From positions 1 to 6,499 of the forward strand of contig DAOVFC010000032.1 of assembly GCA_030668645.1 (NCBI GenBank): 6,499 nucleotides of DNA. The letters run 5' to 3'. Positions 1 to 5,452 of the stretch are shown here, piece after piece. This DNA is from Candidatus Bathyarchaeota archaeon (GTDB lineage Archaea; Thermoproteota; Bathyarchaeia; Bathyarchaeales; Bathycorpusculaceae). A model generated the notes under the pieces. The model saw only the letters and a program-made list of their open reading frames with translations, was not told where the DNA came from and did not search any database. Each line of letters opens with the position of its first letter. The first letter of the stretch is position 1. A program made the translations under genes and the position numbers.

Positions 1-65
1 CGTTAGAAAAACTCGGTTTTAAACCAGCAGCCTCAGTAGAGATAGTTTATGAGAGGAAAATATAG
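1..65 (+). CDS. C-terminal fragment of an unidentified upstream protein
   Basis: The frame beginning at base 3 is open from the window edge to a TAG at 63-65. It encodes 20 residues, starting LEKLGFKP and ending EIVYERKI. The string 'LEKLGFKP' followed by a short hydrophobic/charged beta-like end resembles the last two strands of GNAT acetyltransferases (the common 'YEKLGFK' motif), but other folds also contain such a string, so no function is assigned. The other two plus-strand frames hit stops within the first 25 bases. The gene runs in the same direction as the ribosomal cluster but is separated from rps13 by about 211 bases containing a promoter-like site, so it is probably a separate transcription unit. 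That this is a real gene end is an inference from codon-like composition and the sensible peptide. Confidence 0.4.
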   Translation, partial: LEKLGFKPAASVEIVYERKI

Positions 66-212
66 CGGAAGTTTATGAAGAAACGTGCTGAATAAAGGTT
101 TTAGATGTATACTGCAGCACCCCCTCTGACTTGATAGGCAAAACGCCTCAGCAACCGCATCCTCAAGAACGGATTCACTCACATTGGACACCGACGGCAC
201 ATGAACCATAAA

Positions 213-227
213 GGAAGATTTAAATAA
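213..227 (+). promoter_or_regulatory. Candidate archaeal promoter (BRE/TATA) of the rps13 operon
   Basis: The sequence TTTAAATAA at 219-227 is preceded by the purine-rich GGAAGA at 213-218. Together they match the archaeal arrangement of a BRE next to a TATA box. Archaeal transcription usually starts about 25 bases downstream of the TATA centre, which puts the start near 247-252. That would leave a leader of roughly 25-30 bases before the ATG at 277. This is the best TATA-like match I see upstream of the cluster. The position fits the start of the whole ribosomal protein operon, but no transcript data are available. Confidence 0.55.
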
Positions 228-264
228 AGTACGGTTTATTTCCGTAGTTAGCCTCAGGCAAAAT

Positions 265-274
265 GGATGGCGAT
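265..274 (+). promoter_or_regulatory. Imperfect Shine-Dalgarno sequence of rps13
   Basis: GGATGGCGAT resembles the archaeal anti-SD complement GGAGGTGAT, with an inserted T and a C for T. It ends two bases before the ATG at 277, so the GG core lies about 6-10 bases upstream. A nearby ATG at 263 is out of frame, and an in-frame TAA at 274-276 directly precedes the chosen start. Position 277 is therefore the first possible start in this frame. Confidence 0.5.
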
Positions 275-276
275 AA

Positions 277-744
277 ATGTCAAAGGAATTCCAACATATA
301 CTGCGAATAACGGGCACAGACATAGATGGCGCTCTAAAAGCGCAATACGCTTTAACAAAAATAAAAGGAGTAAGCCTGAACCTTGCAACCGCAATACTTA
401 GAAAAGCAAGAGTAAGCCCAGAAACAAGAGCAGGCTTCCTAACGGAGGCTGAAGTTGAAAGAATAGAGGGAATAATAAAAGAACCGACAAAACACGAGTT
501 GCCGAGTTGGCTTCTAAACAGGAGAAAAGACGTAGAAACGGGAAAAGATCTACACCTTATAAGAGCGGATCTCTTCCTAGGGACAAAAACGGACATAGAT
601 CGGATGAAGGCAATGAAATCATGGAGAGGCTACCGCCACGCCTACGGACTCAAGGTGCGTGGACAAAGAACTAGGACAACCGGGAGAAAAGGGAGAGCCA
701 TAGGAGTAAGAGTGAAAACGAGAGCAAGAGTGGGACGTAAGTAG
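277..744 (+). CDS. rps13: 30S ribosomal protein S13 (uS13)
   Basis: The product is the small-subunit head protein that contacts 16S rRNA, the A-site finger bridge region of the large subunit, and tRNA near the P site. The 155-residue protein has the archaeal N-terminus 'QHILRITGTDIDG' (about residues 6-18). The helix-two-turn-helix region follows at about 20-70. A diagnostic basic C-terminal motif (about 117-140) includes RGYRHAYGLKVRGQRTRTT, and a lysine/arginine-rich tail reaches the end. Its length is usual for archaeal S13, which is longer than the bacterial form. The ATG is immediately preceded by an in-frame TAA, fixing the start. It is the first gene of the cluster, one base from rps4. 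Arginine is written mostly as AGA/AGG (15 of 20), unlike its neighbour rps4. Identification is secure. Confidence 0.97.
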   Translation: MSKEFQHILRITGTDIDGALKAQYALTKIKGVSLNLATAILRKARVSPETRAGFLTEAEVERIEGIIKEPTKHELPSWLLNRRKDVETGKDLHLIRADLFLGTKTDIDRMKAMKSWRGYRHAYGLKVRGQRTRTTGRKGRAIGVRVKTRARVGRK

Positions 745-745
745 C

Positions 746-1303
746 ATGGGCGACCCTAAAAAACAGAGAAAAAAATATGAAACCCCACGCTTCCCGTGGC
801 GGATAGACATCCTGCAGGAAGAACTTAAACTGCTAGGCCAATACGGCTTACGCAGCAAACATGAACTGTGGCGATACAAAACGTTGCTGTCAAGATTCAG
901 GGGAACTGCACGTTCACTATTAGGCAAGTCGCCTGAAGAACGCAAAAGAATGGAAACGGAGCTCCTCACACGCTTGAAAAAACTCGGCATCTTGCACGAA
1001 ACAGCGGTGCTGGATGACGTTTTAGATCTACCAACGGAGGACATCCTCGAACGCAGACTCCAAACCATCGTTTTCCGGAAAAGCCTAGCCAGATCACTTC
1101 ACCAAGCCCGCCAACTCGTAACGCACGGACACATAACCATAGGAAAACAGCGTGTAACAGTGCCAAGCTACCTTGTGACGAGAGAAGAGGAGAGCCAGAT
1201 AGCGTATGCGCCCCAGAGTCCACTTTCAAATCCGGCTCACAGCTTACGCCAAACCATTGCACCCCCAGCCACAACAGAAACAAAGGCGAAAAAAGAAACA
1301 TAA
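746..1303 (+). CDS. rps4: 30S ribosomal protein S4 (uS4)
   Basis: The product is a primary 16S rRNA-binding protein of the small subunit body, near the mRNA entry channel. The 185-residue protein starts with the archaeal signature MGDPKKQRKKYETPRFPW. It contains a charged helical segment (about 21-100) and then the S4 RNA-binding domain (about 103-165), with the run LARSLHQARQLVTHGHITI at 114-132 and the following QRVTVPSYLV. The tail after about residue 165 is rich in threonine, alanine, proline and lysine and is probably disordered. The ATG lies one base after the rps13 TAG. There is no strong Shine-Dalgarno sequence, so translation is probably coupled to rps13. Arginine codons are mainly CGN (12 of 19), in contrast to rps13. 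Identification is secure. Confidence 0.97.
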   Translation: MGDPKKQRKKYETPRFPWRIDILQEELKLLGQYGLRSKHELWRYKTLLSRFRGTARSLLGKSPEERKRMETELLTRLKKLGILHETAVLDDVLDLPTEDILERRLQTIVFRKSLARSLHQARQLVTHGHITIGKQRVTVPSYLVTREEESQIAYAPQSPLSNPAHSLRQTIAPPATTETKAKKET

Positions 1304-1307
1304 ACGG

Positions 1308-1727
1308 ATGAAAAACAAGATGAACAGCGAAAGCAGCAAAAAAGCGGAAAAATGGGGTGTCGTCCACATCTATAGCTCATACAACAATACAATAGTTCAC
1401 ATAACGGACATCTCAGGCGCAGAAACGATCGCTAGAACGTCAGGCGGAATGTTTGTAAAAGCGGACAGAATGCAGTCCTCGCCATACGCAGCCATGCGCT
1501 CAGCCGCAGCAGCGGCGACAGTCGCCAAGGACAAGGGAATAACAGCCATACACATCAAGGTGAGGGCGCCAGGCGGCTCAGGTCCAAGAACGCCGGGAGC
1601 AGGTGCGCAAGCAGCGATAAGAGCCTTGGCAAGAGCAGGATTCCGCATAGGACGCATAGAAGAGGTTACTCCTGTACCGCATGACGGAACACGCAGAGCA
1701 GGCGGTAGAAGAGGAAGAAGAGTTTAA
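1308..1727 (+). CDS. rps11: 30S ribosomal protein S11 (uS11)
   Basis: The product is the small-subunit platform protein next to the E site and the mRNA exit. With the ATG at 1308 the protein has 139 residues. It contains the conserved core 'KWGVVHIYSSYNNTIVHITD' (15-34), 'SGGMFVKADR' (45-54), the alanine-rich helix (61-75), 'HIKVRAPGGSGPRTPG' (82-97), and the canonical archaeal end 'TPVPHDGTRRAGGRRGRRV'. The reading frame is open further upstream to 1206, but that part overlaps rps4 and does not look like S11. Two starts are realistic: ATG 1308 (4 bases after the rps4 stop) or ATG 1320 (135 residues), the latter preceded by GGATGA at 1306-1311 as a possible weak Shine-Dalgarno. I prefer 1308 because of the tight coupling. 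Identification is secure; the start is not. Confidence 0.96.
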   Translation: MKNKMNSESSKKAEKWGVVHIYSSYNNTIVHITDISGAETIARTSGGMFVKADRMQSSPYAAMRSAAAAATVAKDKGITAIHIKVRAPGGSGPRTPGAGAQAAIRALARAGFRIGRIEEVTPVPHDGTRRAGGRRGRRV

Positions 1728-1855
1728 CCGAGATCCTTTGCATTCGTGCAAACTTCACGTTCTGCTCTTTGTTAATAGAAAAATTGAAATAATGCACCAG
1801 TGTTCTATTGAACGACACAGCAACCATGGTATGTTTATGCGGAGTGTTTGAATAA
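1728..1855 (+). other. 128-base intergenic spacer between rps11 and rpoD
   Basis: This is the only sizeable gap inside the cluster; the others are 1-15 bases. The exception is eno–rps2, whose apparent 48-base gap depends on the start chosen. It contains a short T-rich stretch (about 1760-1772) and an A/T-rich stretch (about 1771-1793), plus a weak TATA-like TATGTTTAT at 1830-1838. It could hold a weak internal promoter or a processing site, but no strong TATA/BRE pair or terminator is evident. A frame from ATG 1681 is open across it (56 codons to a TGA at 1849), but the peptide looks like chance read-through of non-coding DNA. Confidence 0.5.
1841..1846 (+). promoter_or_regulatory. Shine-Dalgarno sequence of rpoD
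   Basis: GGAGTG lies nine bases upstream of the GTG at 1856. An in-frame TAA at 1853-1855 directly precedes that GTG, so no longer N-terminus is possible. The motif supports a GTG start and a leadered rather than leaderless message for rpoD. Confidence 0.5.
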
Positions 1856-2671
1856 GTGAAAGTTGAAGTGCTTAAAAAGAATGACGCCAATATGCGTTTA
1901 CTTATCCGGGGAACTGATACTGGTTACATGAACGCTTTAAGAAGGATAATAATCTCTGAAGTTCCGTGCATGGCGATAGACGAGGTTGTGATGATTGAAA
2001 ACTCTTCGGTTTTACAGGATGAAATGATAGCCCACAGACTAGGGCTTATCCCGCTCAAAACCGATTTAGACAGCTATAATCTGCCAGAAGAGTGCCCGTG
2101 CAAAAGCGAGTTTGGATGCAACCTGTGCAGGGTACCGCTAACATTGGATGTGGAGGCGAAAAAGGAGACAAGAACTGTTTATTCCGGAGAAATAGTCTCA
2201 GAAAACCCTGACATCGTACCAGTGAGCGACAGAATCCCCATAGTGAGACTCGCGAAAGAACAGAAACTGAGGCTTGAAGCCTACGCGAGACTCGGAAAAG
2301 GAAAAAAACACGCCAAATGGCAGCCAGTTTCGATGTGCACGTACAAGTTCCTCCCGCAGATAAAGATCAACGACAAAAGCTGCGATGCGTGTGGAGAATG
2401 CGTGGAAAAATGCCCGAAAAAAGTTCTAGCAAAAGCGGGCGACAAGATAGAAGTTCGTGATTTAATGGCTTGCACGCTGTGCCAAGACTGCATGGACGTT
2501 TGTCCGCAAAAACCGTCAGCCATAGAAATAAGCTGGAACAAAAACACTTTTATATTTAACATAGAATCCACTGGTGTTCTTCCACTAGAAAGAATAATGA
2601 CGGAATCCGTGAAAATACTGGACGAACAACTAAAGGAATTCGGGAGCAAACTCAAGGTGAAAAGGAAGTGA
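1856..2671 (+). CDS. rpoD: DNA-directed RNA polymerase subunit D (Rpb3-like) with double Fe-S domain
   Basis: Subunit D pairs with subunit L and, with N and P, forms the platform on which archaeal RNA polymerase assembles. It is homologous to Rpb3 and to half of the bacterial alpha dimer. The 271-residue protein shows the alpha-like N-terminus with 'GYMNALRRIIISEVP' (23-37) and 'DEMIAHRLGLIPL' (55-67). A C-x-C-x5-C-x2-C cluster (C80, C82, C88, C91) corresponds to the zinc site of Rpb3. A ferredoxin-like insert (about 170-222) carries two complete CxxCxxCxxxCP motifs (C176/179/182/186 and C206/209/212/216), then the dimerisation domain resumes (about 223-271). Eight cysteines predict two [4Fe-4S] clusters, which in archaea with fewer cysteines are reduced to one or none. 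The start is GTG, fixed by an adjacent upstream TAA. The gene overlaps rpl18e by four bases. Confidence 0.97.
   Translation: MKVEVLKKNDANMRLLIRGTDTGYMNALRRIIISEVPCMAIDEVVMIENSSVLQDEMIAHRLGLIPLKTDLDSYNLPEECPCKSEFGCNLCRVPLTLDVEAKKETRTVYSGEIVSENPDIVPVSDRIPIVRLAKEQKLRLEAYARLGKGKKHAKWQPVSMCTYKFLPQIKINDKSCDACGECVEKCPKKVLAKAGDKIEVRDLMACTLCQDCMDVCPQKPSAIEISWNKNTFIFNIESTGVLPLERIMTESVKILDEQLKEFGSKLKVKRK
2656..2664 (+). promoter_or_regulatory. Shine-Dalgarno sequence of rpl18e inside rpoD
   Basis: GGTGAAAAG lies in the last codons of rpoD, with the GGTGA core seven bases before the GTG at 2668. It supports the overlapping GTG start. The identical nonamer recurs at 3026-3034 directly before rpl13, showing a favoured initiation signal in this genome. 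Confidence 0.65.
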
Positions 2672-3030
2672 AAAAGGTTAAGGCAACAAATCCGGAGCTC
2701 ATAGAACTCATCCGTTTCCTAAAAAAGCAGGGCAATGCGAACAACGCCAAGATATGGAGAAGTATAGCCACACTTCTGTCGAAGGCCAAGAGAAGACGCG
2801 TAGCTGTGAACGTAAGCCACCTAAACAGATGCACGGAGAAGAACGATATGGTGGCTGTTCCGGGCAAAGTGTTAGGCGCGGGTAGAATAGACCATCCGAT
2901 AAAAGTGGCAGCTTTCACATTTTCGGAAAAAGCGAAAACGAAAATAAAAGCCGCAAAAGGAAAATGTCTATCCTTCTTTGAACTCGTTAAGAAAAATCCG
3001 AAGGGTTCAAACGTCAAAATAATCGGGTGA
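2668..3030 (+). CDS. rpl18e: 50S ribosomal protein L18e (eL18)
   Basis: This large-subunit protein exists only in archaea and eukaryotes and is related in fold to bacterial L15. The 120-residue protein shows the family pattern. The N-terminal helix runs TNPELIELIRFLKKQG (7-22), followed by 'AKIWRSIATLLSKAKRRRVAVNVSHLNR' with its basic stretch (27-54). The 'VAVPGKVLGAGRIDHPIKVAAFTFSEKAKTKI' core (63-94) comes next, then a short C-terminal 'VKIIG'. Length is usual for archaea. The GTG start overlaps the rpoD TGA as GTGA, and a good Shine-Dalgarno lies inside rpoD, so the two are translationally coupled. Its place between rpoD and rpl13 is the standard archaeal order. Identification is secure. 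Confidence 0.96.
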   Translation: MKKVKATNPELIELIRFLKKQGNANNAKIWRSIATLLSKAKRRRVAVNVSHLNRCTEKNDMVAVPGKVLGAGRIDHPIKVAAFTFSEKAKTKIKAAKGKCLSFFELVKKNPKGSNVKIIG

Positions 3031-3034
3031 AAAG
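3026..3034 (+). promoter_or_regulatory. Shine-Dalgarno sequence of rpl13 overlapping the rpl18e stop
   Basis: GGTGAAAAG includes the TGA stop of rpl18e (3028-3030) and directly precedes the ATG at 3035. The stop codon of one gene therefore forms part of the ribosome binding site of the next, which suggests termination-reinitiation coupling. Confidence 0.6.
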
Positions 3035-3478
3035 ATGCAAAAAACAAGCCAACCAGCCACAATAATTAATGCAGAGGGACTTATCCTTGGCAGGATGGCA
3101 AGCACCGTGGCTAAAAGACTGCTGAGAGGAGAAACAATAACAATCGTGAACGCCGAAAAAGCCGTGATCTCAGGAAAAAGGAAAAGCAAAGTAAGGGCAG
3201 CAAAGGAATTCCTTCAGGTAGGCCATCCGAGAAAAGGACCATTCCACTATAGGAGACCGGACAGAATAGTCAGAAAAACAGTTAGAGGTATGCTCCCATA
3301 TAAGCAGCCCAAAGGCAAACAAGCCTACAAAAGATTAAAGGTGTTCACAGGAGCACCTGAACAGGTTAAAGACCAAGAAATGGAAACTGTAGCTGAGGCG
3401 CATGCCGGGAAGTTAACGTGCCCCTACTTCACCGTCGGGGAGTTAGCAAGAGAAATAGGATGGAGTGCGAGTGAATAA
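3035..3478 (+). CDS. rpl13: 50S ribosomal protein L13 (uL13)
   Basis: The product is an early-assembly large-subunit protein that binds 23S rRNA. The 147-residue protein carries 'INAEGLILGRMASTVAKRLLRGETITIVNAEKAVISGKR' in its N-terminal half (about 11-50) and 'GHPRKGPFHYRRPDRIVRKTVRGMLPYKQPKGKQAYKRLKVF' in the middle (about 63-104), with the acidic, less conserved tail ending 'ELAREIGWSASE'. These match archaeal L13, where the RGMLP loop is diagnostic. The ATG is four bases after the rpl18e stop, with GGTGA immediately upstream. The rps9 gene follows after two bases, the L13–S9 pairing seen in bacteria and archaea. Identification is secure. Confidence 0.96.
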   Translation: MQKTSQPATIINAEGLILGRMASTVAKRLLRGETITIVNAEKAVISGKRKSKVRAAKEFLQVGHPRKGPFHYRRPDRIVRKTVRGMLPYKQPKGKQAYKRLKVFTGAPEQVKDQEMETVAEAHAGKLTCPYFTVGELAREIGWSASE

Positions 3479-3480
3479 AC

Positions 3481-3891
3481 ATGCCTGCGAAAAAGGTTTT
3501 AGTTATCAGCGGAAAAAGGAAAACTGCCATAGCACGAGTGGTTGTTAGACCTGGAATCGGAAGAATACGTATAAACAGGATTCCCTTAGAGATTTACGAA
3601 CCAGAAATCGCACGTGAAAAGATTATGGAACCGCTCATACAAGCGGGGGATGATTTCTGGAAACAACTCGACATCGATGTGAAAGTTTCAGGCGGAGGCT
3701 ACATGGGACAGGCGGAAGCGGTTAGAATGGCAATTGCAAACGCTCTATTAAAATGGACGAAAAGCGCGCGTCTACGCACGCTCTTTGTTAAATACGACAG
3801 GACCATGCTTGCCGGGGATCCTAGGCGGAAAGAGCCTAAGAAATTCGGAGGCCCAGGAGCGAGAGCGAGAGACCAAAAAAGCTACAGATAA
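3481..3891 (+). CDS. rps9: 30S ribosomal protein S9 (uS9)
   Basis: The product is a small-subunit head protein whose basic C-terminal tail reaches the P-site tRNA anticodon loop. The 136-residue protein starts 'MPAKKVLVISGKRKTAIARVVV' and contains 'GIGRIRINRIPLEIY' (25-39). The 'DIDVKVSGGGYMGQAEAVRMAIANALLKW' core spans about 64-92. It ends with the universal tail DPRRKEPKKFGGPGARARD and then QKSYR, whose final arginine is the P-site contact in the family. The TAA stop overlaps the AGGAG ribosome binding site of rpoN. The start ATG lies two bases after the rpl13 stop, with GTGA six bases upstream. Identification is secure. Confidence 0.97.
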   Translation: MPAKKVLVISGKRKTAIARVVVRPGIGRIRINRIPLEIYEPEIAREKIMEPLIQAGDDFWKQLDIDVKVSGGGYMGQAEAVRMAIANALLKWTKSARLRTLFVKYDRTMLAGDPRRKEPKKFGGPGARARDQKSYR

Positions 3892-3904
3892 GGAGTTAAA
3901 TTAA

Positions 3905-4138
3905 ATGATTATACCTGTCAGATGTTTCACGTGCGGCAAACTGATCGGAGACAAATGGGAAGAATTCGCTGGAAGAGTTAAGGCTGGAGAAGAAGCAAGC
4001 GAGGTTTTAGACAGCCTAGGAATAAAAAGGTACTGTTGCAGAAGCATGCTGCTGGCACATGTGGAAATCATCGACGAAATTCTAAGATTCTACGAAGAAG
4101 CCGAAAAACGAAAAGAAGCCAGAAGCCAGTACTACTAA
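3905..4138 (+). CDS. rpoN: DNA-directed RNA polymerase subunit N (Rpb10-like)
   Basis: This small zinc-binding subunit joins the D–L–N–P assembly platform of archaeal RNA polymerase. The 77-residue protein has the invariant 'MIIPVRCFTCGKLIGDKWE' start with C7-x2-C10 and the paired cysteines C44-C45 in 'RYCCRSMLLAHVEIID', together the atypical zinc-bundle of RpoN/Rpb10. It is slightly longer than common members because of a charged C-terminal helix (about 62-77, rich in E, K and R). AGGAG at 3891-3895 is nine bases upstream of the ATG. In many archaea rpoK follows rpoN. Here enolase starts 12 bases after the stop, so rpoK is not at this place. Identification is secure. Confidence 0.97.
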   Translation: MIIPVRCFTCGKLIGDKWEEFAGRVKAGEEASEVLDSLGIKRYCCRSMLLAHVEIIDEILRFYEEAEKRKEARSQYY

Positions 4139-4150
4139 AAGGAGAAACGC

Positions 4151-5404
4151 ATGTCAACAGTTATTGAGGATATCACCGCAAGAAAAATTTTCAACAATCG
4201 TGGAGAAGAAACCATAGAAGTTGACATATTAACAACCTCAGGTTTCGGAAGAGCCTCCGCTCCAGCCGGAGCAAGCCGTGGAAAGGCTGAGGTGGCGCCC
4301 TATCCCCAAGGGGGAGTGGACCAAGCTATAAAAAAGGTTGAGGAACTCATAGCTCCAGAGCTCATTGGGTTGAACGCGGATTCTCAGGAGGAAATTGATG
4401 AGATGCTGCACGAGGTAGATGGCTCAGATGATTTCAGGGTGATAGGCGGAAACACAACATTCGCAATCTCACTCGCTAACGCCGAAGCCGCGGCAAACTC
4501 CTACGGAACACTTCTCTTTCAGTACCTAGGCGGTTATGTAGCCCATGAAATGCCTTACCCGCTCGGAAACGTTATAAGCGGCGGAAGGCACACTCATGGA
4601 AAATCCCCGGACATACAAGAATTCTTAGCCCTCCCATTCGGGGCTGAGTCGTTTTTAGAAGCCGCTATGGCTAACACTCAAATTCACAAAAGAATCGGCG
4701 CCATTCTGAAGAAAAAGGATAAGCTTTTCGGTGGTGGAAGAAGCGATGAAGGAGCTTGGGTTGCAAACATCGGAGATATGGAAGCTCTGGATGTTTTGGC
4801 TGATGCATGCGAGGAAATCGGTAACAAATTAGGTTGTGAATGCGGTTTAGGAGTTGACGTTGCAGCTTCCACGTTATGGAACGCTAAACAAAACGCTTAC
4901 GTTTACCGAAGAGACAGAGAAAAACGAGATTCAGACGAGCAGTTGGAGTTCATTTCAGAGCTTATAAAAAAATATCATCTTGTTTATGTTGAGGATCCCT
5001 TCCACGAGGAAGACTTCAAAAGCTTTGCAGAACTCACCAAAAGAATAAAGGATTGCCTGATTTGCGGCGACGACCTGTTCGTCACGAATAAAGAAAGATT
5101 AGACCATGGAATAAAGATGCATGCAGCCAACGCCGTTATCATAAAAGTGAATCAGGTTGGAACACTCACTGACGCTTGGGAAACAATCAGAACGGCTGAA
5201 AAAGCCAGTTATGCCCCCATAGTGTCGCATCGTTCAGGCGACACATGTGACTGGCACATAGCGCATTTAGCGGTGGGGTTCAAGTGCCCGATAATAAAAA
5301 CAGGCGTTGTGGAAGGCGCAAGAATAGCAAAATTGAATGAGCTTATAAGGATAGAGGAATTCTTGGGAGAAAAGGCGAGAATGGCTGGTTTCCAAACGTT
5401 TTAG
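4151..5404 (+). CDS. eno: Enolase (phosphopyruvate hydratase), divergent archaeal form
   Basis: Enolase interconverts 2-phosphoglycerate and phosphoenolpyruvate in glycolysis and gluconeogenesis. The 417-residue length is normal, with the N-terminal domain at about 1-125 and the TIM-like barrel at about 135-417. Catalytic and Mg-binding positions recognisable by motif are present: S42 in 'GAS', H147 in 'GGRH', E157 in 'IQEF', E200 in 'SDEG', D236 in 'LGVDVA', E281 in 'VEDPFHEEDF', D307 in 'CGDDLFVTN', K332 in 'IKVNQVGTL', 'SHRSG' (359-363) and K383 in 'IKTG'. Several flanking residues differ from the usual enolase: GASRG for GASTG, GRSDEGAWVAN for the GDEGGFAPN region, SHRSGDTCDWHIAHLAVG for SHRSGETED..IADL, and TGVVEGAR for TGAPxRxER. 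AAGGAG is upstream (4138-4143). I judge it an active enolase, but an enolase-superfamily variant is possible. Confidence 0.9.
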   Translation: MSTVIEDITARKIFNNRGEETIEVDILTTSGFGRASAPAGASRGKAEVAPYPQGGVDQAIKKVEELIAPELIGLNADSQEEIDEMLHEVDGSDDFRVIGGNTTFAISLANAEAAANSYGTLLFQYLGGYVAHEMPYPLGNVISGGRHTHGKSPDIQEFLALPFGAESFLEAAMANTQIHKRIGAILKKKDKLFGGGRSDEGAWVANIGDMEALDVLADACEEIGNKLGCECGLGVDVAASTLWNAKQNAYVYRRDREKRDSDEQLEFISELIKKYHLVYVEDPFHEEDFKSFAELTKRIKDCLICGDDLFVTNKERLDHGIKMHAANAVIIKVNQVGTLTDAWETIRTAEKASYAPIVSHRSGDTCDWHIAHLAVGFKCPIIKTGVVEGARIAKLNELIRIEEFLGEKARMAGFQTF

Positions 5405-5410
5405 GAGAGG
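5404..5410 (+). promoter_or_regulatory. Shine-Dalgarno-like GGAGAGG after eno, bearing on the rps2 start
   Basis: GGAGAGG begins at the last base of the eno TAG and lies six bases before a CTG at 5417 that is in frame with rps2. It is 42 bases before the GTG at 5453, too far to serve that codon by ordinary initiation. The GTG itself has only the weak GAGAGAG at 5444-5450. This is why a CTG start for rps2 deserves consideration. Confidence 0.45.
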
Positions 5411-5452
5411 AAAAACCTGTCGGAAAATGAAGAACACAGAAAAGAGAGAGAA

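Larger units (their letters stand above)
66..276 (+). other. Non-coding upstream region of the ribosomal operon
   Basis: This 211-base stretch holds no convincing gene. The plus frames contain only very short start-to-stop runs, for example a six-codon ATG frame at about 76. One frame from 92 to about 208 is open but lacks a plausible start. No tRNA T-loop motif is visible. It contains a small inverted repeat (AGGC at 136-139 and GCCT at 145-148, 5-base loop), a second compact palindrome GCCTCAGGC at 251-259, and the promoter-like site annotated separately. GCCTCAG occurs at 30-36 in the preceding gene end and again at 145-151 and 251-257. It most likely serves as the 3' region of the upstream gene plus the promoter and leader of rps13. 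Confidence 0.6.

Noticed and set aside
75..128. Possible C/D box sRNA (ATGAAGA near 75, CTGA at 88-91 and 126-129)
   Set aside because: The C box does not match RTGATGA, no C' box is present, and there is no terminal stem; CTGA tetramers are common by chance.
33..596. Minus-strand frame of 187 codons antisense to rps13 and its upstream region
   Set aside because: Most of it mirrors rps13. The translation is low in recognisable motifs, and the frame overlaps the likely promoter; it is an expected shadow of an AT-biased ribosomal gene.
619..1068. Minus-strand frame of 149 codons opposite rps13/rps4
   Set aside because: It lies wholly within two secure genes and shows no family motif; serine/arginine-rich translations are typical shadows of lysine/arginine-rich coding DNA.
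1206..1307. N-terminal extension of S11 to an ATG at 1206
   Set aside because: The extension overlaps rps4 in another frame and does not resemble S11; the family starts close to the 'WGVVHIYSS' strand.
966..1367. Minus-strand hydrophobic frame of 133 codons resembling a membrane protein
   Set aside because: The hydrophobicity comes from reverse-complementing lysine- and glutamate-rich S4/S11 coding sequence. It spans the S4–S11 junction and has no independent support.
1681..1851. 56-codon plus-strand frame running from the end of rps11 through the rps11–rpoD spacer
   Set aside because: It overlaps conserved rps11 coding, has no Shine-Dalgarno sequence or recognisable motif, and its length is within chance for this spacer.
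5222..5244. Perfect 7-base inverted repeat (GTGTCGC / GCGACAC, 9-base loop) inside eno
   Set aside because: It falls on the codons for the conserved SHRSG catalytic motif and is explained by coding constraint; no T-run or other terminator feature follows.
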